From the NCBI RefSeq assembly GCF_900109175.1, contig NZ_FNZE01000007.1, forward strand, positions 62,001-126,000: 64,000 nt of DNA. Direction: 5' to 3'. This stretch comes from Pseudomonas linyingensis (GTDB lineage: Bacteria; Pseudomonadota; Gammaproteobacteria; Pseudomonadales; Pseudomonadaceae). Below are positions 1 through 9,004 of this stretch, one piece after another (the first letter of the stretch is position 1; each line of letters begins with the position of its first letter). The position numbers were made by a program, and so were the translations under genes. The notes under the pieces are model-generated. The model had not been told where the DNA came from and searched no databases. It was given only the letters and a program-made list of their open reading frames with translations.

Positions 1-1555
1 AGCCCTGGCGGATCAGGTAGTCGAAGGCGGACAGCGAGGCCTTGGCCCCTTCGCCGACGGCGATGACGATCTGCTTGTACGGCACGGTGGTCACGTCGCC
101 AGCGCCGAACACGCCGGGGATGCTGGTCTGGCCCTTGGCGTCGACGATGATCTCGCCGACGCGCGACAGTTCGACGCTGCCCTTCAGCCAGTCGCTGTTG
201 GGCAGCAGACCGATCTGTACGAAGATGCCTTCCAGCTCGACGGTGTGCACTTCGTCGTGGTGGCGATCCTTGTATACGAGGCCGCTGACCTTCTGGCCGT
301 CGCCCAGCACCTCGGTGGTCTGCGCCATGGTGATGATGGTCACGTTGGGCAGGCTGCGCAGCTTGTTCTGCAGCACCGCGTCGGCACGCAGCTGCTCGCC
401 GAACTCCAGCAGGGTGACGTGGGCGACGATGCCGGCCAGGTCGATGGCCGCCTCGACACCGGAGTTGCCGCCGCCGATCACCGCCACGCGCTTGCCCTTG
501 AACAGCGGGCCGTCGCAGTGCGGGCAGTAGGCCACGCCGCGGCCGCGGTATTCCTGCTCGCCGGGCACGTTCATCTCGCGCCAGCGGGCGCCGGTGGCGA
601 GAATCACGGTCTTGGCCTGCAGCTCGCCGCCGTTGTCGAACTGCACGGTGTGCAGGCCGTCCTCGGTCGCGGCCGGGATCAGCTTGCTGGCGCGCTGCAG
701 GTTGATGATGTCGACCTCGTACTGGCGCACGTGCTCTTCCAGGGAGCGGGCCAGTTTCGGGCCTTCGGTTTCCTTCACGGAAATGAAGTTCTCGATCGCC
801 ATGGTGTCCAGCACCTGGCCGCCGAAGCGCTCGGCGGCGACGCCGGTGCGGATGCCCTTGCGTGCAGCGTAGATGGCCGCCGCTGCGCCGGCCGGGCCGC
901 CACCGACCACCAGCACGTCGAAGGCGGGCCTGGCGTTGAGCTTCTCGGCGTCGCGGGCGCCGCTGTTGGTATCCAGTTTGGCGAGGATCTCCTCGACGTC
1001 CATGCGCCCGTTACCGAACGGCTCGCCGTTGAGGTAGATGCTCGGCACCGCCATGATCTGGCGCTGGTTCACCTCGTCCTGGAACAGTGCGCCGTCGATG
1101 GCTACGTGCTTGATGTTGGGGTTGAGCACCGCCATCAGGTTGAGCGCCTGTACCACGTCCGGGCAGTTGTGGCAGGACAGCGAGAAGTAGGTCTCGAAGC
1201 TGAACTCGCCCTCGATGCCCTTGATCTGCTCGATCACTTCAGTCGCCAGCTTCGACGGATGGCCGCCGACCTGCAGCAGGGCCAGCACCAGAGAGGTGAA
1301 CTCGTGGCCCATCGGGATGCCGGCGAAGCGCAGGCCGATGTTGCCGTTCGTGCGGTTGAGGCTGAACGACGGCGTGCGGCTGTCGTTGCCGTCGGTCTTG
1401 AGGGTGATCTTGTCGCTGAGGCTGACGATATCCTGCAGCAGGGCGAGCATTTCCTGGGATTTGGCGCCGTCATCGAGGGACGCGGCGATCTCGAACGGCT
1501 GGGTGACCTTCTCGAGGTAGGCCTTCAACTGGGTTTTCAGATTGGCGTCCAACAT
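1..1555 (-). CDS. ahpF: Alkyl hydroperoxide reductase subunit F (3' end outside window)
   Basis: Flavoprotein disulfide reductase that uses NAD(P)H to regenerate AhpC. The protein begins [11 protein letters not shown]. An N-terminal thioredoxin-like module carries the redox pair CHNC (C128/C131). An FAD-binding GGGPAG segment follows, then the second redox pair in YCPHCDG near residue 345 and a second nucleotide-binding GGGNSG. About 518 codons are present; the family is about 521 residues, so only the last few residues are missing. It lies downstream of ahpC on the same strand, separated by a hairpin that may lower its expression relative to ahpC. Confidence 0.96.
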   Translation of the reverse strand, partial: MLDANLKTQLKAYLEKVTQPFEIAASLDDGAKSQEMLALLQDIVSLSDKITLKTDGNDSRTPSFSLNRTNGNIGLRFAGIPMGHEFTSLVLALLQVGGHPSKLATEVIEQIKGIEGEFSFETYFSLSCHNCPDVVQALNLMAVLNPNIKHVAIDGALFQDEVNQRQIMAVPSIYLNGEPFGNGRMDVEEILAKLDTNSGARDAEKLNARPAFDVLVVGGGPAGAAAAIYAARKGIRTGVAAERFGGQVLDTMAIENFISVKETEGPKLARSLEEHVRQYEVDIINLQRASKLIPAATEDGLHTVQFDNGGELQAKTVILATGARWREMNVPGEQEYRGRGVAYCPHCDGPLFKGKRVAVIGGGNSGVEAAIDLAGIVAHVTLLEFGEQLRADAVLQNKLRSLPNVTIITMAQTTEVLGDGQKVSGLVYKDRHHDEVHTVELEGIFVQIGLLPNSDWLKGSVELSRVGEIIVDAKGQTSIPGVFGAGDVTTVPYKQIVIAVGEGAKASLSAFDYLIRQG

Positions 1556-1592
1556 GCTGACGGTATCCCTTTCGCTAAATTCGCATATGAAA

Positions 1593-1619
1593 ATGCCCGG
1601 GCGGATCGCACCCGGGCAT
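1593..1619 (-). terminator. Intrinsic terminator or attenuator between ahpC and ahpF
   Basis: A 9-bp GC-rich perfect stem (ATGCCCGGG/CCCGGGCAT, 9-nt loop) is followed on the minus strand by a short T run. It lies after ahpC and about 40 nt before the ahpF start. This position fits partial termination giving more AhpC than AhpF. Confidence 0.75.
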
Positions 1620-1677
1620 CGGGGCTTCGCGAGAGCTGGGTGACAGCTCCCGCGAGGCGACAACCTGGAGAGGTTGC

Positions 1678-2241
1678 TTAGATCTTGCCGACCAGGTCCA
1701 GGGACGGGGTCAGGGTTTCGGCGCCTTCCTTCCACTTGGCCGGGCAAACCTGACCCGGGTGAGCGGCGGTGTACTGGGCGGCCTGCAGCTTGCGCAGGGT
1801 CTCGCTGACGTCACGGGCGATCTCGTTGGAGTGGATTTCCAGAGTCTTGATCACGCCTTCCGGGTTGATGATGAAGGTGCCACGCAGGGCCAGGCCTTCT
1901 TCCGGAATGTGCACGCCGAAGGCGTTGGTCAGCACGTGGGTCGGGTCGCCGATCAGCGGGAACTTGGCCTTGCCGACCGCCGGGGAGGTTTCGTGCCAGA
2001 CCTTGTGGGAGAAGTGGGTGTCGGTGGTGACGATGTACACCTCGGCACCGGCCTTCTGGAACGCGGCGTAGTTTTCGGCGGCGTCTTCGATTTCGGTCGG
2101 GCAGTTGAAGGTGAAGGCAGCCGGCATGAAGATCAGCACGGACCACTTGCCCTTCAGGTCGGCTTCGGTGACTTCGATGAACTTGCCGTTGTGGAAAGCG
2201 TTGACCTTGAACGGTTGAACCTGGGTGTTGATGAGGGACAT
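1678..2241 (-). CDS. ahpC: Alkyl hydroperoxide reductase subunit C (peroxiredoxin)
   Basis: Typical 2-Cys peroxiredoxin of 187 aa that reduces H2O2, organic peroxides and peroxynitrite in the cytoplasm. The peroxidatic cysteine C47 lies in FTFNCPTE and the resolving cysteine C166 in GQVCPAKW, the expected spacing. The start is supported by a GAAGGAG ribosome-binding site about 8 nt upstream. It is first in the ahpC-ahpF unit. Such genes are usually OxyR-controlled; I could not identify a convincing OxyR site in the 230-bp upstream gap. Confidence 0.97.
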   Translation of the reverse strand: MSLINTQVQPFKVNAFHNGKFIEVTEADLKGKWSVLIFMPAAFTFNCPTEIEDAAENYAAFQKAGAEVYIVTTDTHFSHKVWHETSPAVGKAKFPLIGDPTHVLTNAFGVHIPEEGLALRGTFIINPEGVIKTLEIHSNEIARDVSETLRKLQAAQYTAAHPGQVCPAKWKEGAETLTPSLDLVGKI

Positions 2242-2470
2242 TCGCTGACTCCTTCAGGGTTGAAAGCTGGTTGACGAAGAGAATCCTACTTGGCGTAGGT
2301 GGTTAGGCATAATTGATTGGTCGAATCGATTGGATTGCTTTTGCCTATGGCCTGCTTCGCCGCCATCCGTCCATTAGCCGGGCGGAAGCGCCTGGCTACT
2401 CTACATCAGACTTGGCCGTTGGGAACCTTTGCCGTACACTCCACTCGAACCTTGCAAGCAGAAGTACCCA

Positions 2471-2828
2471 GGGGCCGATCAGGATTCGACGCCGGTAACA
2501 AAACTTGAGGGGCATGCCGAGTTGGTAACAGATCTCGTAAATCCGCTGTTACAAACTTATAGTTGCCAACGACGACAACTACGCTCTAGCCGCCTAAGGG
2601 CCGCTAGCTGACCCTAGGGGATGCCTGTAAACCCGAAGATTTGGTCAGTCATATAGAACAGGATCGCCGCCAAGTTCGCTGCAGACGTAACGGCTAAAAC
2701 TTATGCAGCTCGCTCCAAGCACCCTGCCACTCGGGTCGCGAGGAGTTAACTCAATAGAGATGGCTACGCATGTAGAACCGATAGCGGAGAGCTGGCGGAC
2801 GGGGGTTCAAATCCCCCCGGCTCCACCA
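2471..2828 (+). ncRNA. ssrA: Transfer-messenger RNA (tmRNA)
   Basis: Rescues stalled ribosomes by acting as tRNA-Ala and then as mRNA for a degradation tag. The 5' end GGGGCCGATCAGGATTCGAC and the 3' end GGTTCAAATCC...CCGGCTCCACCA form the tRNA-like acceptor and T arm. The tag reading frame lies at 2565-2597, and the length of 358 nt is normal. The 3' end coincides with the left direct repeat of an integrated element, so the last bases of the present gene came from the element, which restored a functional end. A terminator hairpin follows at once. Confidence 0.97.
2565..2597 (+). other. tmRNA tag reading frame
   Basis: From the resume codon GCC the frame reads A-N-D-D-N-Y-A-L-A-A and then TAA. 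This is the Pseudomonas form of the SsrA tag; E. coli has ANDENYALAA. The terminal ALAA is the ClpXP/ClpAP recognition end. Confidence 0.95.
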
Positions 2829-2829
2829 A
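2811..2829 (+). repeat. Left attachment repeat (attL) in ssrA 3' end
   Basis: The 19-bp sequence from ATCCCCCCGG to CTCCACCAA is identical to 12991-13009 in direct orientation. It covers the T-arm/acceptor 3' side of the tmRNA, a common target of tyrosine integrases, and an integrase gene follows at once. Confidence 0.85.
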
Positions 2830-2840
2830 CACAAGCGCAG

Positions 2841-2862
2841 AGCCCCGGATTCCGGGGCTTTG
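2841..2862 (+). terminator. Terminator after ssrA
   Basis: A 9-bp perfect stem AGCCCCGGA/TCCGGGGCT is followed by TTTG, 12 nt after the tmRNA CCA. A similar hairpin lies at the same distance after the right att repeat (13020-13042). Confidence 0.8.
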
Positions 2863-2940
2863 TGCTATCTGGGCCTGCCGTTTTCGGCAGGTGTGCCACT
2901 GACAGGTCACATCGACGTGGGGCATCGACAGGTGCCCAGC

Positions 2941-4827
2941 ATGAAGCCTGCCCCTTCCTACCTGACCCGGAACCGCCACGGAACCTTCTACTTCCGCATG
3001 GTGATCCCTGCCCCGTTGCGCCCGTTGGTCAACGGCAAGCGGGAGGTCCGGCGCTCCCTCAAGACTGATAGCGAAAGGCTAGCGCTCAAGCGTGCCCGGC
3101 AGCATGCTGTGCGGTTTGAATCGGTCTTTGACAGGGTATTGGCTGTGACTGCGCGAAACGATGAAGAGCTGTCCGTTTCTGATCTGGAGTTTCTGGAGCT
3201 GCTGGAGCTACAGACCTCGGGGGGCTATGGCCGCCCGCCAGAGTCGAAAGCAGAGCCAGAGCCGACGCTTACCGATGCCGAGCTGGAAGAGCGCCTGCGC
3301 CAGTACAGCATTGCCGAGCTGCTGACTGGCAGAGGCGACCGGCCAATACCGGCTGACAGTGACCCGCTCGCACAGAGGCTGTTGGCGCTTTCGCGCTCCT
3401 ACCAGCCGACCGAGTTGCGGCAGGTGTTGCCCAGGCTGCGGGATGAACTGGTGAAGGCCAGCCTTGCCCCTGCTGGCGCTTTATCCGCAGCAGAGCCAGC
3501 GCCAGCCGCGAAGCCCAGCTATGACCCGGAGATGGCGGACTGGACTCTGTATCAGGTCTGGCAGCACCAGTTAGCACGCGACAAAGCTGACCCGACTTCA
3601 AGGGGAGGGCAGGCGAAGCACGGCGGTACGTTGGCAGAGCGCGAGCGCCGTGCCCGAGCGATGACCGTTCTGGCGCAGCACAAGCCGGTATGCCAAATGA
3701 CCAAGAATGACTGGCAGGCCGCCTATGATGCGGCCCGTGTGATGAAGGCAGGTGCCAAGGCTTCAATTGATCCGCCTACGCCTCTTGATGAGTTCCTGAC
3801 GGATGATCCCGACCAAATGGTGGGGCATGAGCGCGTGGGCTCTCTCATCGGATCGATGAGGCAAATCCAAGAACACGCGCGCTTTCTCGACCTCACCACC
3901 ATTCGGCCAGACGATCTGCTCGTCAAGCCAGTGCAGAAGCGGGAGACGCCTCGTACACGAACGGGTGAAAAAGCGTTCACGATGGAAGAGGTGGAGGCCA
4001 TTTTCTCTGGCTATATATACCAAGGCGTACTACCCGCCAACAGAACCAAGGCATATCCATTCTGGTTCTGGCTTCCGTTGGTTGCCTATTTTACTGGCGC
4101 TCGGACTAATGAAATTGCACAACTCGATACTTCGGATATTCGAGAGGTTGAGGGGATTCCCTGCTTTGATTTCTGCCCTGATGACCCGAAAGCCTTTGAG
4201 GCGAAGCGAGTTAAAACAGAAGAGGCCAGGCAGGTTCCGATTCATCCTCGGCTGATAGAGCTTGGCTTTCTCGACTATGTGGAAGACCAGCGTGCAGATA
4301 GGCAGAAGAAGCTCTTTGGTGACGGGCTTGCATACCTCCCGCCGAGGGAGGAAGACCTTGATCATAACAAGGAGGGCTGGGCTAAGAGCGCTAGTAAATT
4401 TTTTAATGAGACCCCGAAGGGCTATTTGGTTGAGATAGGGGTTCACGAAGCTTATGACGGGAAAAGTCTATATTCCTTCCGGCACACCCTTGAGACAAAT
4501 TTGCGAGATGCTCGTCGCGAAGGAAAAAATGCACCTCAAGTTGTTATTGATGCTATTACAGGGCATGCTCCTGAAGCTCAGGTGAATGGCGGGGTGGACA
4601 AAACTATTGCGAACGCAATCGCTGGGCGCGCTGCCCAGGATATGGGGGGGAGGCACTACGATCGCGGTGCTACAGTGCAGCACAAACTGAGTGCTTTGCT
4701 GATGTTGCCCATGCCTGAGGCCGTTCGGGGGCTAACCAGTTACCGAGTTGACTTCGTGGATCGCTTTGGAGACATAGTTGCTAAGAGCATCAAGAGTCAC
4801 CGGCGTAGACGTCCCAGAGAAGTTTGA
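2941..4827 (+). CDS. Tyrosine recombinase / site-specific integrase of the ssrA element
   Basis: Integrase of 628 aa, the likely enzyme for insertion into the ssrA 3' end. I chose the ATG at 2941 (MKPAPSYLTR) because the following residues match the DUF6538 N-terminal module (SYLxRxxxGxFYFR...RRSLKT) found on large integrases; an in-frame upstream start at 2860 lies inside the ssrA terminator. Catalytic residues can be placed: R388 (TGARTNEI), R514 (SFRHT), H542 (TGH) and the nucleophile Y573 (RHYDRG). The usual first His of the H-x-x-R box is a Tyr (YSFRHT). A bidirectional terminator separates it from the convergent HEPN gene. Confidence 0.92.
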   Translation: MKPAPSYLTRNRHGTFYFRMVIPAPLRPLVNGKREVRRSLKTDSERLALKRARQHAVRFESVFDRVLAVTARNDEELSVSDLEFLELLELQTSGGYGRPPESKAEPEPTLTDAELEERLRQYSIAELLTGRGDRPIPADSDPLAQRLLALSRSYQPTELRQVLPRLRDELVKASLAPAGALSAAEPAPAAKPSYDPEMADWTLYQVWQHQLARDKADPTSRGGQAKHGGTLAERERRARAMTVLAQHKPVCQMTKNDWQAAYDAARVMKAGAKASIDPPTPLDEFLTDDPDQMVGHERVGSLIGSMRQIQEHARFLDLTTIRPDDLLVKPVQKRETPRTRTGEKAFTMEEVEAIFSGYIYQGVLPANRTKAYPFWFWLPLVAYFTGARTNEIAQLDTSDIREVEGIPCFDFCPDDPKAFEAKRVKTEEARQVPIHPRLIELGFLDYVEDQRADRQKKLFGDGLAYLPPREEDLDHNKEGWAKSASKFFNETPKGYLVEIGVHEAYDGKSLYSFRHTLETNLRDARREGKNAPQVVIDAITGHAPEAQVNGGVDKTIANAIAGRAAQDMGGRHYDRGATVQHKLSALLMLPMPEAVRGLTSYRVDFVDRFGDIVAKSIKSHRRRRPREV

Positions 4828-4832
4828 GTAAA

Positions 4833-4860
4833 AAAGAGCCCGTCAGTAGGCGGGCTCTTT
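4833..4860. terminator. Bidirectional terminator between integrase and HEPN gene
   Basis: A 10-bp stem AAAGAGCCCG/CGGGCTCTTT has A- and T-rich flanks on both sides. It serves the convergent genes ending at 4827 and 4866. Confidence 0.85.
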
Positions 4861-4865
4861 GCTTT

Positions 4866-5516
4866 CTAGTTGTTAGGTGATTGTCGCTCTGCTAGATACG
4901 ATCTTTCTTCTAGGAGTTCGATGGTTCTCAATGCTAAGTCATGCATTAGACAGATAGTCGCATTTTCATACTCGCTATACTCATTTAGAGTGTTTATGAA
5001 AACCCCGTTTCCGTGTGCGATTTCATTTCGGCGGCCAACTAGGGTTTTAATTCGGGCGCGATGATTGTCCAGCTCGGCGCAGACCAGGCCAATCCTGGAT
5101 GACTCGCGCTCAAAAACATTCGGCCAAAGATTGCTTTCGGTTTTGAGTCGAAAGTCCTCGGGAAACTCTGCCTTTTCCGCCATGATCGCAGAAAGTTCGC
5201 CGCCGAAGAAGCGTAGCAGGGATGCGCTATCCATCCTGCCTCTTAGGTCTTTGAAGGCGCGCTCCATAGAAATCAATGAGAAGTTTTCAGACAGCTCCCT
5301 CTTTGGGATCCCCTCCGACTGTATATGGTCGAATACAGTATCCCAGCAAAATTTAGTAAATCCCTCATAGTGGGCGTAAAGAATGGCCCACATGGCCCGC
5401 AAGATGCTTCTCCTTGAGATGCTCCCCTCAGGGGCGGTAATCGCCAGGCGCTTAAGAGAGACTAACTCAGCCTCTCTCCACTTGAGGTCGTTCTCGATAG
5501 ATTGATCGAAACTCAT
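4866..5516 (-). CDS. HEPN-family putative RNase (MAE_28990/MAE_18760-like)
   Basis: Helical protein of 216 aa. Near residues 40-60 it has a MWAILYAHYEGFTKF segment typical of this HEPN group. The catalytic R-x4-H motif of HEPN RNases is intact at R163/H168 (RRNEIAHG). HEPN proteins with this motif are metal-independent RNases used as toxins or abortive-infection effectors. Its start codon overlaps the stop of the upstream DUF262 gene by one base (TGATG), so the two are translationally coupled. The pairing of this HEPN group with DUF262 proteins is known from comparative genomics of defence loci; activity here is inferred. Base composition is more AT-rich than core genes. Confidence 0.82.
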   Translation of the reverse strand: MSFDQSIENDLKWREAELVSLKRLAITAPEGSISRRSILRAMWAILYAHYEGFTKFCWDTVFDHIQSEGIPKRELSENFSLISMERAFKDLRGRMDSASLLRFFGGELSAIMAEKAEFPEDFRLKTESNLWPNVFERESSRIGLVCAELDNHRARIKTLVGRRNEIAHGNGVFINTLNEYSEYENATICLMHDLALRTIELLEERSYLAERQSPNN

Positions 5517-6601
5517 CAGGCATCCAAAATTGCTTGAGTCGTCAAGTTGATTCGGGCTCTCATCTTATCCCTGGAGTTGGCGCCTGGGCCGGTAACCGAT
5601 CTAAATTCTTCTCCTTGAATAAGTTCGGAAACAGCCTTTCGCAATGCACTGGGGGTCTTGTTTTTAACTTTATCAAACTCGGAGTAAAAGGCCATTGCGA
5701 TGGCTTCAAAATACGCCGGCGGCAGAGACCCCACGGGAGTATCTCCCCGGTGGCGTAAGAATGCAGCATCACCCAGCTTGTTGCGGATTAGAGCTAAAGT
5801 CTGAATAAAGTCTGCTTCTTCCTTCGCATAATCAAATGGAAGGTCCTCAAGCAATATCCCTTCCATGTAGTTGTCGAGCCAATCCCTTACGCTGCCTTTG
5901 AACTCTCCAATGTAATTTTTGACGGCAAAGAAGCGCAGGACAAGCTCCTCGGCAGCTTTCTTTTCTTTGTCGGGCTGGGAAAGAAACTCAGCGCACGCAG
6001 CAAAATCAACACTTCCAGACAAGCGAACCAGGAAGTTGTAGAAATTGATGCCCGCCTCGCCCACCATTCTGGCGGAGCAGTTGCGAATCTCTTGTGGTTC
6101 CAGATTGGATCCGCCAGTGTTCAATCGCTTGAACATTTCGTAGCGCAAGAATCCTTTGCTCTGCTTCTTGATAACAACAACTCTTATGGGGGAGCGCTTA
6201 AGGCGAAGTCTTAGCGAAAGCGGCAAGTCTGGGAATGCTAGGTTGTTTAGTCCGCGAATAAGCGAGCAGCCATCCAGCACAAGTTGATCTAGGCCGATGC
6301 TGCTGGGTTCAATAAACTGAAGTATTGTGCTAACCCTTTGCAGTCCGTCAATAAGTTCAAGAACGCCATCCGGGTTTTCAATAACAAAGATCTGCGGGAC
6401 TGGAAGCTCTAGAAGTATTGACTCGATCAGATGGGATTTTTGCTGGACGGACCAGCGAAATAAGCGCTGATACTCTGGCTGAATAACTAGCTCTTTGTTG
6501 GCATGTAAATTGGCGATCTCGCCAAAGGTCATGTCAAAGGAGTCTGTTCGAACCTCGCCAACAGCCGCAGCAATTTCATCTTCCAGTGCAATACTACTCA
6601 T
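5516..6601 (-). CDS. DUF262 (ParB/Srx-like, GmrSD-type) domain protein
   Basis: Protein of 361 aa. The N-terminal half matches DUF262: IQPEYQRLFRW, then a HLIESILLELPVP helix, then the nucleotide-binding signature DGLQR at about 85-89 (consensus DGQQR). DUF262 occurs in GmrS-type modification-dependent restriction proteins and other defence systems, where it is thought to bind or hydrolyse nucleotides. The C-terminal half is helical and I do not recognise it. The ATG at 6601 has a GGAG site 8 nt upstream; an ATG at 6613 gives four more residues. It is first gene of the two-gene operon with the HEPN protein and is likely its sensor or partner. Confidence 0.85.
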   Translation of the reverse strand: MSSIALEDEIAAAVGEVRTDSFDMTFGEIANLHANKELVIQPEYQRLFRWSVQQKSHLIESILLELPVPQIFVIENPDGVLELIDGLQRVSTILQFIEPSSIGLDQLVLDGCSLIRGLNNLAFPDLPLSLRLRLKRSPIRVVVIKKQSKGFLRYEMFKRLNTGGSNLEPQEIRNCSARMVGEAGINFYNFLVRLSGSVDFAACAEFLSQPDKEKKAAEELVLRFFAVKNYIGEFKGSVRDWLDNYMEGILLEDLPFDYAKEEADFIQTLALIRNKLGDAAFLRHRGDTPVGSLPPAYFEAIAMAFYSEFDKVKNKTPSALRKAVSELIQGEEFRSVTGPGANSRDKMRARINLTTQAILDA

Positions 6602-6939
6602 TAGGAACTCCATTTTTTAGCTTAGTGGCAGGTCAACACCTGGAGATAGTAGTGGGCAGTCGAGCATCGCCATTCGATCGGTACTCTGAGCCCAGCCATG
6701 TGAACTAGGGCGAATCATATCCCCCGGAATCGGCAATTCATATCACATCCAGTGTAGCGAAGAGGCGTGTCAAAATGGCTGCCAGAGCCAAACCCTCGCC
6801 GTCGCATTAAGCGCCCGCTTAGTGAGGTAGGGAAGGGCGCTTTCACCTGATAGCTGCTATTATCAAATCATTGACGACCGTCAGCAATATGATAAATTGG
6901 TGCGCAAGACACTACACGGGACTACAAGGAGCGCCAACC
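6602..6939. other. Divergent intergenic region, promoters and possible resolvase site
   Basis: This gap lies between the divergent DUF262 operon and the serine recombinase gene. Its right part is AT-rich and holds an imperfect palindrome at about 6848-6866 (TGATAGCTGCTATTATCA) and a second ATGATAAAT segment just before the gene. These could be promoter elements or recombinase-binding half-sites. No small gene is apparent. Confidence 0.35.
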
Positions 6940-7653
6940 ATGACCACCAAAGTCATCGCCTACCTTCGCGTATCGACCAAGAAGCAGGGTGACAGCGGCT
7001 TGGGCATCGAGGCGCAACGCGAGTACATCGCCCAGGCAGCGAAGGCCGAAGGTTGGGAGGTGGTGGGCGAGTTCATCGACATGGCATCGGGAACCATTGC
7101 CCCGACCGAGCGCCCGGAGTGCATCAAGGCAATCAATGCGGCCAAGGGGCTGGGTGCGCTGCTGGTTGTCGCCAAACTCGACCGACTGAGCCGCGACGTT
7201 GAACACATCGCCGCGATGGTGAAGCGGGTGCCGTTTAAGGTGGCGACCATGCCGACCGCTGACGCCTTCCAGCTCCATATTTACGCGGCCCTTGCCCAGC
7301 AAGAGCGCGACTTCATCGCCGCCCGTACCCGTGATGCCCTCGGGGCTCTCAAAAGTCGCGCGGAACAAGGTGACGCCGACGCCCTGGGGAAAGTCGCCCG
7401 CCGCGATGCTGGTCGCAAGAAAGCCCACGAAGTCGGCAATGCTGGCGCTGTTGCCAGTCTGCAAGCTGCCGCCAATGCCTACGCTACCAGCATGGCGAAT
7501 CACATCAAGGCCGCTCGCTTTGACGGCATAACTACCCTGAGCGGTTGCGCTGACTATCTGAATCGCCACCAGATCAAGACTCGCCGTGGCGCAGAGTTCA
7601 CGCCGACCGCCGTCAAGCGACTGGCCGACCGGCTTGGCATTACCTTTCCGTAA
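6940..7653 (+). CDS. Serine recombinase (resolvase/invertase family)
   Basis: Recombinase of 237 aa. The N-terminal catalytic domain has the nucleophile Ser in AYLRVSTKKQ, followed by GLGIEAQR, and the active-site arginines in KLDRLSRD; a C-terminal helix-turn-helix-like part follows. The start at 6940 is set by AAGGAG 9 nt upstream; in-frame codons further upstream lack a site. Members resolve or invert DNA between short sites. Here it sits in an element that already has a tyrosine integrase, so it may resolve dimers or be left from another insertion. Confidence 0.88.
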   Translation: MTTKVIAYLRVSTKKQGDSGLGIEAQREYIAQAAKAEGWEVVGEFIDMASGTIAPTERPECIKAINAAKGLGALLVVAKLDRLSRDVEHIAAMVKRVPFKVATMPTADAFQLHIYAALAQQERDFIAARTRDALGALKSRAEQGDADALGKVARRDAGRKKAHEVGNAGAVASLQAAANAYATSMANHIKAARFDGITTLSGCADYLNRHQIKTRRGAEFTPTAVKRLADRLGITFP

Positions 7654-7707
7654 TTTCGCTTGCGATTTATCTAATTGATAATGAGACGTAAGACGATATA
7701 GAATATA

Positions 7708-7729
7708 GGGGTCGAATAAATCGACTCCC
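7708..7729. promoter_or_regulatory. Short palindrome between recombinase and small-gene block
   Basis: GGGGTCGA-ATAAA-TCGACTCC is an 8-bp near-perfect inverted repeat with a 5-nt loop in an AT-rich gap. It could be an operator for the downstream genes or a weak terminator for the recombinase gene; there is no T run after it. Confidence 0.4.
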
Positions 7730-7819
7730 AATAACTAACCGCTGTACCAGGACAACCCATGACCCGTAGGCAAAAAAAGAGGAGCACACATCGTATGAAT
7801 AAATTCTAGGAATATTGGA

Positions 7820-8218
7820 ATGTACTATTCGGAAGAAGCAGTATCTCTCGCTCGCGAGTTCATGCGGGACGACAACGGCAGCTATTCCAAGCTGGCCGGC
7901 CATCTGAATATCTTTCGCTCGGAAACAGACGGCAGTTGGACAAGAGATCGCGCATACCATCTATGCCGCATCAACGGTATTCGCTCTAATCTCCGCTGTA
8001 AGGCGCAGCCGGCGGCAGCCGATACCCTCCGTGCTAATACGCGCCAGCGCATCACCACGGCCCTCCTAGAAGCTCTCAGCGTCAGCGGCAAGACCATTGC
8101 CGATATTGCTCCGGTCAATCTCAAGGACGTTACCCGGCTGTCCGGCGTTCCCCTCTGCACAGTCCGCAACAACTGGCACGACCTGGAAGCCGAACTTAAC
8201 GAGCTGGCGGGGCTGTAA
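7820..8218 (+). CDS. Hypothetical protein, possibly DNA-binding
   Basis: A 132-aa protein that I do not recognise. It is basic around residues 40-75 and has two predicted helical segments; SYSKLAGHLNIF and VTRLSGVPLCTVRNNW look like helix-turn-helix units, the second ending in a recognition-helix-like stretch. The stop is followed two bases later by the ATG of the next gene, so the two form one operon. Codon use is between that of the cargo and the core genes. A role in replication or regulation of the element is inferred from position only. Confidence 0.6.
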   Translation: MYYSEEAVSLAREFMRDDNGSYSKLAGHLNIFRSETDGSWTRDRAYHLCRINGIRSNLRCKAQPAAADTLRANTRQRITTALLEALSVSGKTIADIAPVNLKDVTRLSGVPLCTVRNNWHDLEAELNELAGL

Positions 8219-8220
8219 CC

Positions 8221-8850
8221 ATGCCGGGAGCAGCCATAGCACCGGACGTACAGGCGCAGGTGGTGGCACTCAGAGAGGCGGGCTATTCGCTCGCCTCCAT
8301 AGCTACCCGCCTCGATATCGGCATCAGCTCAGTTCAGCGGATCATCAAGAAACGTGGCGCGGTTGCTGGCGCTGCTACTGACGAGATGATCGCTAGGGCG
8401 CGTGACGAGATGATCGCCGCCGCCTACGGCCTGGAGTCAGTGCAGAAGATCGCAGCCAGCCTAGTGCATGACGACCTCGACCTAGCCCAGCGCACACGTC
8501 AGAAAGCCGCTGCAGTCCTCGATGCCATCGAAGTGACGGCAGATAACGCTATGCAGTCCGCCAGGGCACTTGCCGCAGTTGCAACCGCCCTCAAGGTGAC
8601 TCAGGACGTGCAACGCCGAGCCCTTCCCCTCGACAAGTTGGAGCGGGCTGCCTCGGTTGAAGAGCTGCCAGAGCTGACCATTCACATCATGGGGCCGGAT
8701 GACGTGCGCGAACTCCGGGAGCAGCAGCGCCAGGAAGCAGCAGAGCGGATCAATGGCGGCAGGTGTGGGTTGCTCGCAATGCCTGGAGAGAACGATCAGG
8801 AAGAGCAGCACTGCAATGATGACGACGTGATCGAGCTGACCGATGACTGA
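8221..8850 (+). CDS. Helix-turn-helix protein, small-terminase-like
   Basis: A 209-aa protein. Residues about 10-40 (VVALREAGYSLASIA followed by GISSVQRIIKKRG) form a clear homeodomain-like helix-turn-helix as in resolvase C-termini and phage small terminases. A long helical middle of about 100 residues follows, then an acidic tail rich in D and E. It is coupled to the preceding gene (2-nt gap). No large terminase or other packaging gene is nearby, so a regulatory or replication role is as likely as packaging. Confidence 0.62.
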   Translation: MPGAAIAPDVQAQVVALREAGYSLASIATRLDIGISSVQRIIKKRGAVAGAATDEMIARARDEMIAAAYGLESVQKIAASLVHDDLDLAQRTRQKAAAVLDAIEVTADNAMQSARALAAVATALKVTQDVQRRALPLDKLERAASVEELPELTIHIMGPDDVRELREQQRQEAAERINGGRCGLLAMPGENDQEEQHCNDDDVIELTDD

Positions 8851-9004
8851 CCAGAGGTTGAACACCAGGCGAACAGCCCCCAAGTGTCAAACCCTTAGAA
8901 CTAACGACTTACATCGACTCCTATGCCGTCAACGAGCGTAACCGGATTTTGAAAATCGGGACGACAGTGGCAAGAGAGTCGAGAAGCATTGCAAGGCAAT
9001 TGAC

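Noticed and set aside
245-1681. 478-codon plus-strand frame over ahpF
   Set aside because: Antisense to ahpF, whose translation is continuous and carries both CxxC sites and FAD motifs.
2242-2470. OxyR site upstream of ahpC
   Set aside because: Direct GATTGG words are present, but the ATAG-N7-CTAT spacing of OxyR sites could not be matched.
2770-2828. Partial tRNA with CCA end
   Set aside because: It is the 3' tRNA-like end of tmRNA; the 5' end and tag frame are present upstream at 2471.
7759-7809. 16-codon frame MTRRQKKRSTHRMNKF upstream of 7820
   Set aside because: Could be a leader peptide, but there is no attenuator structure after it; too short to support.
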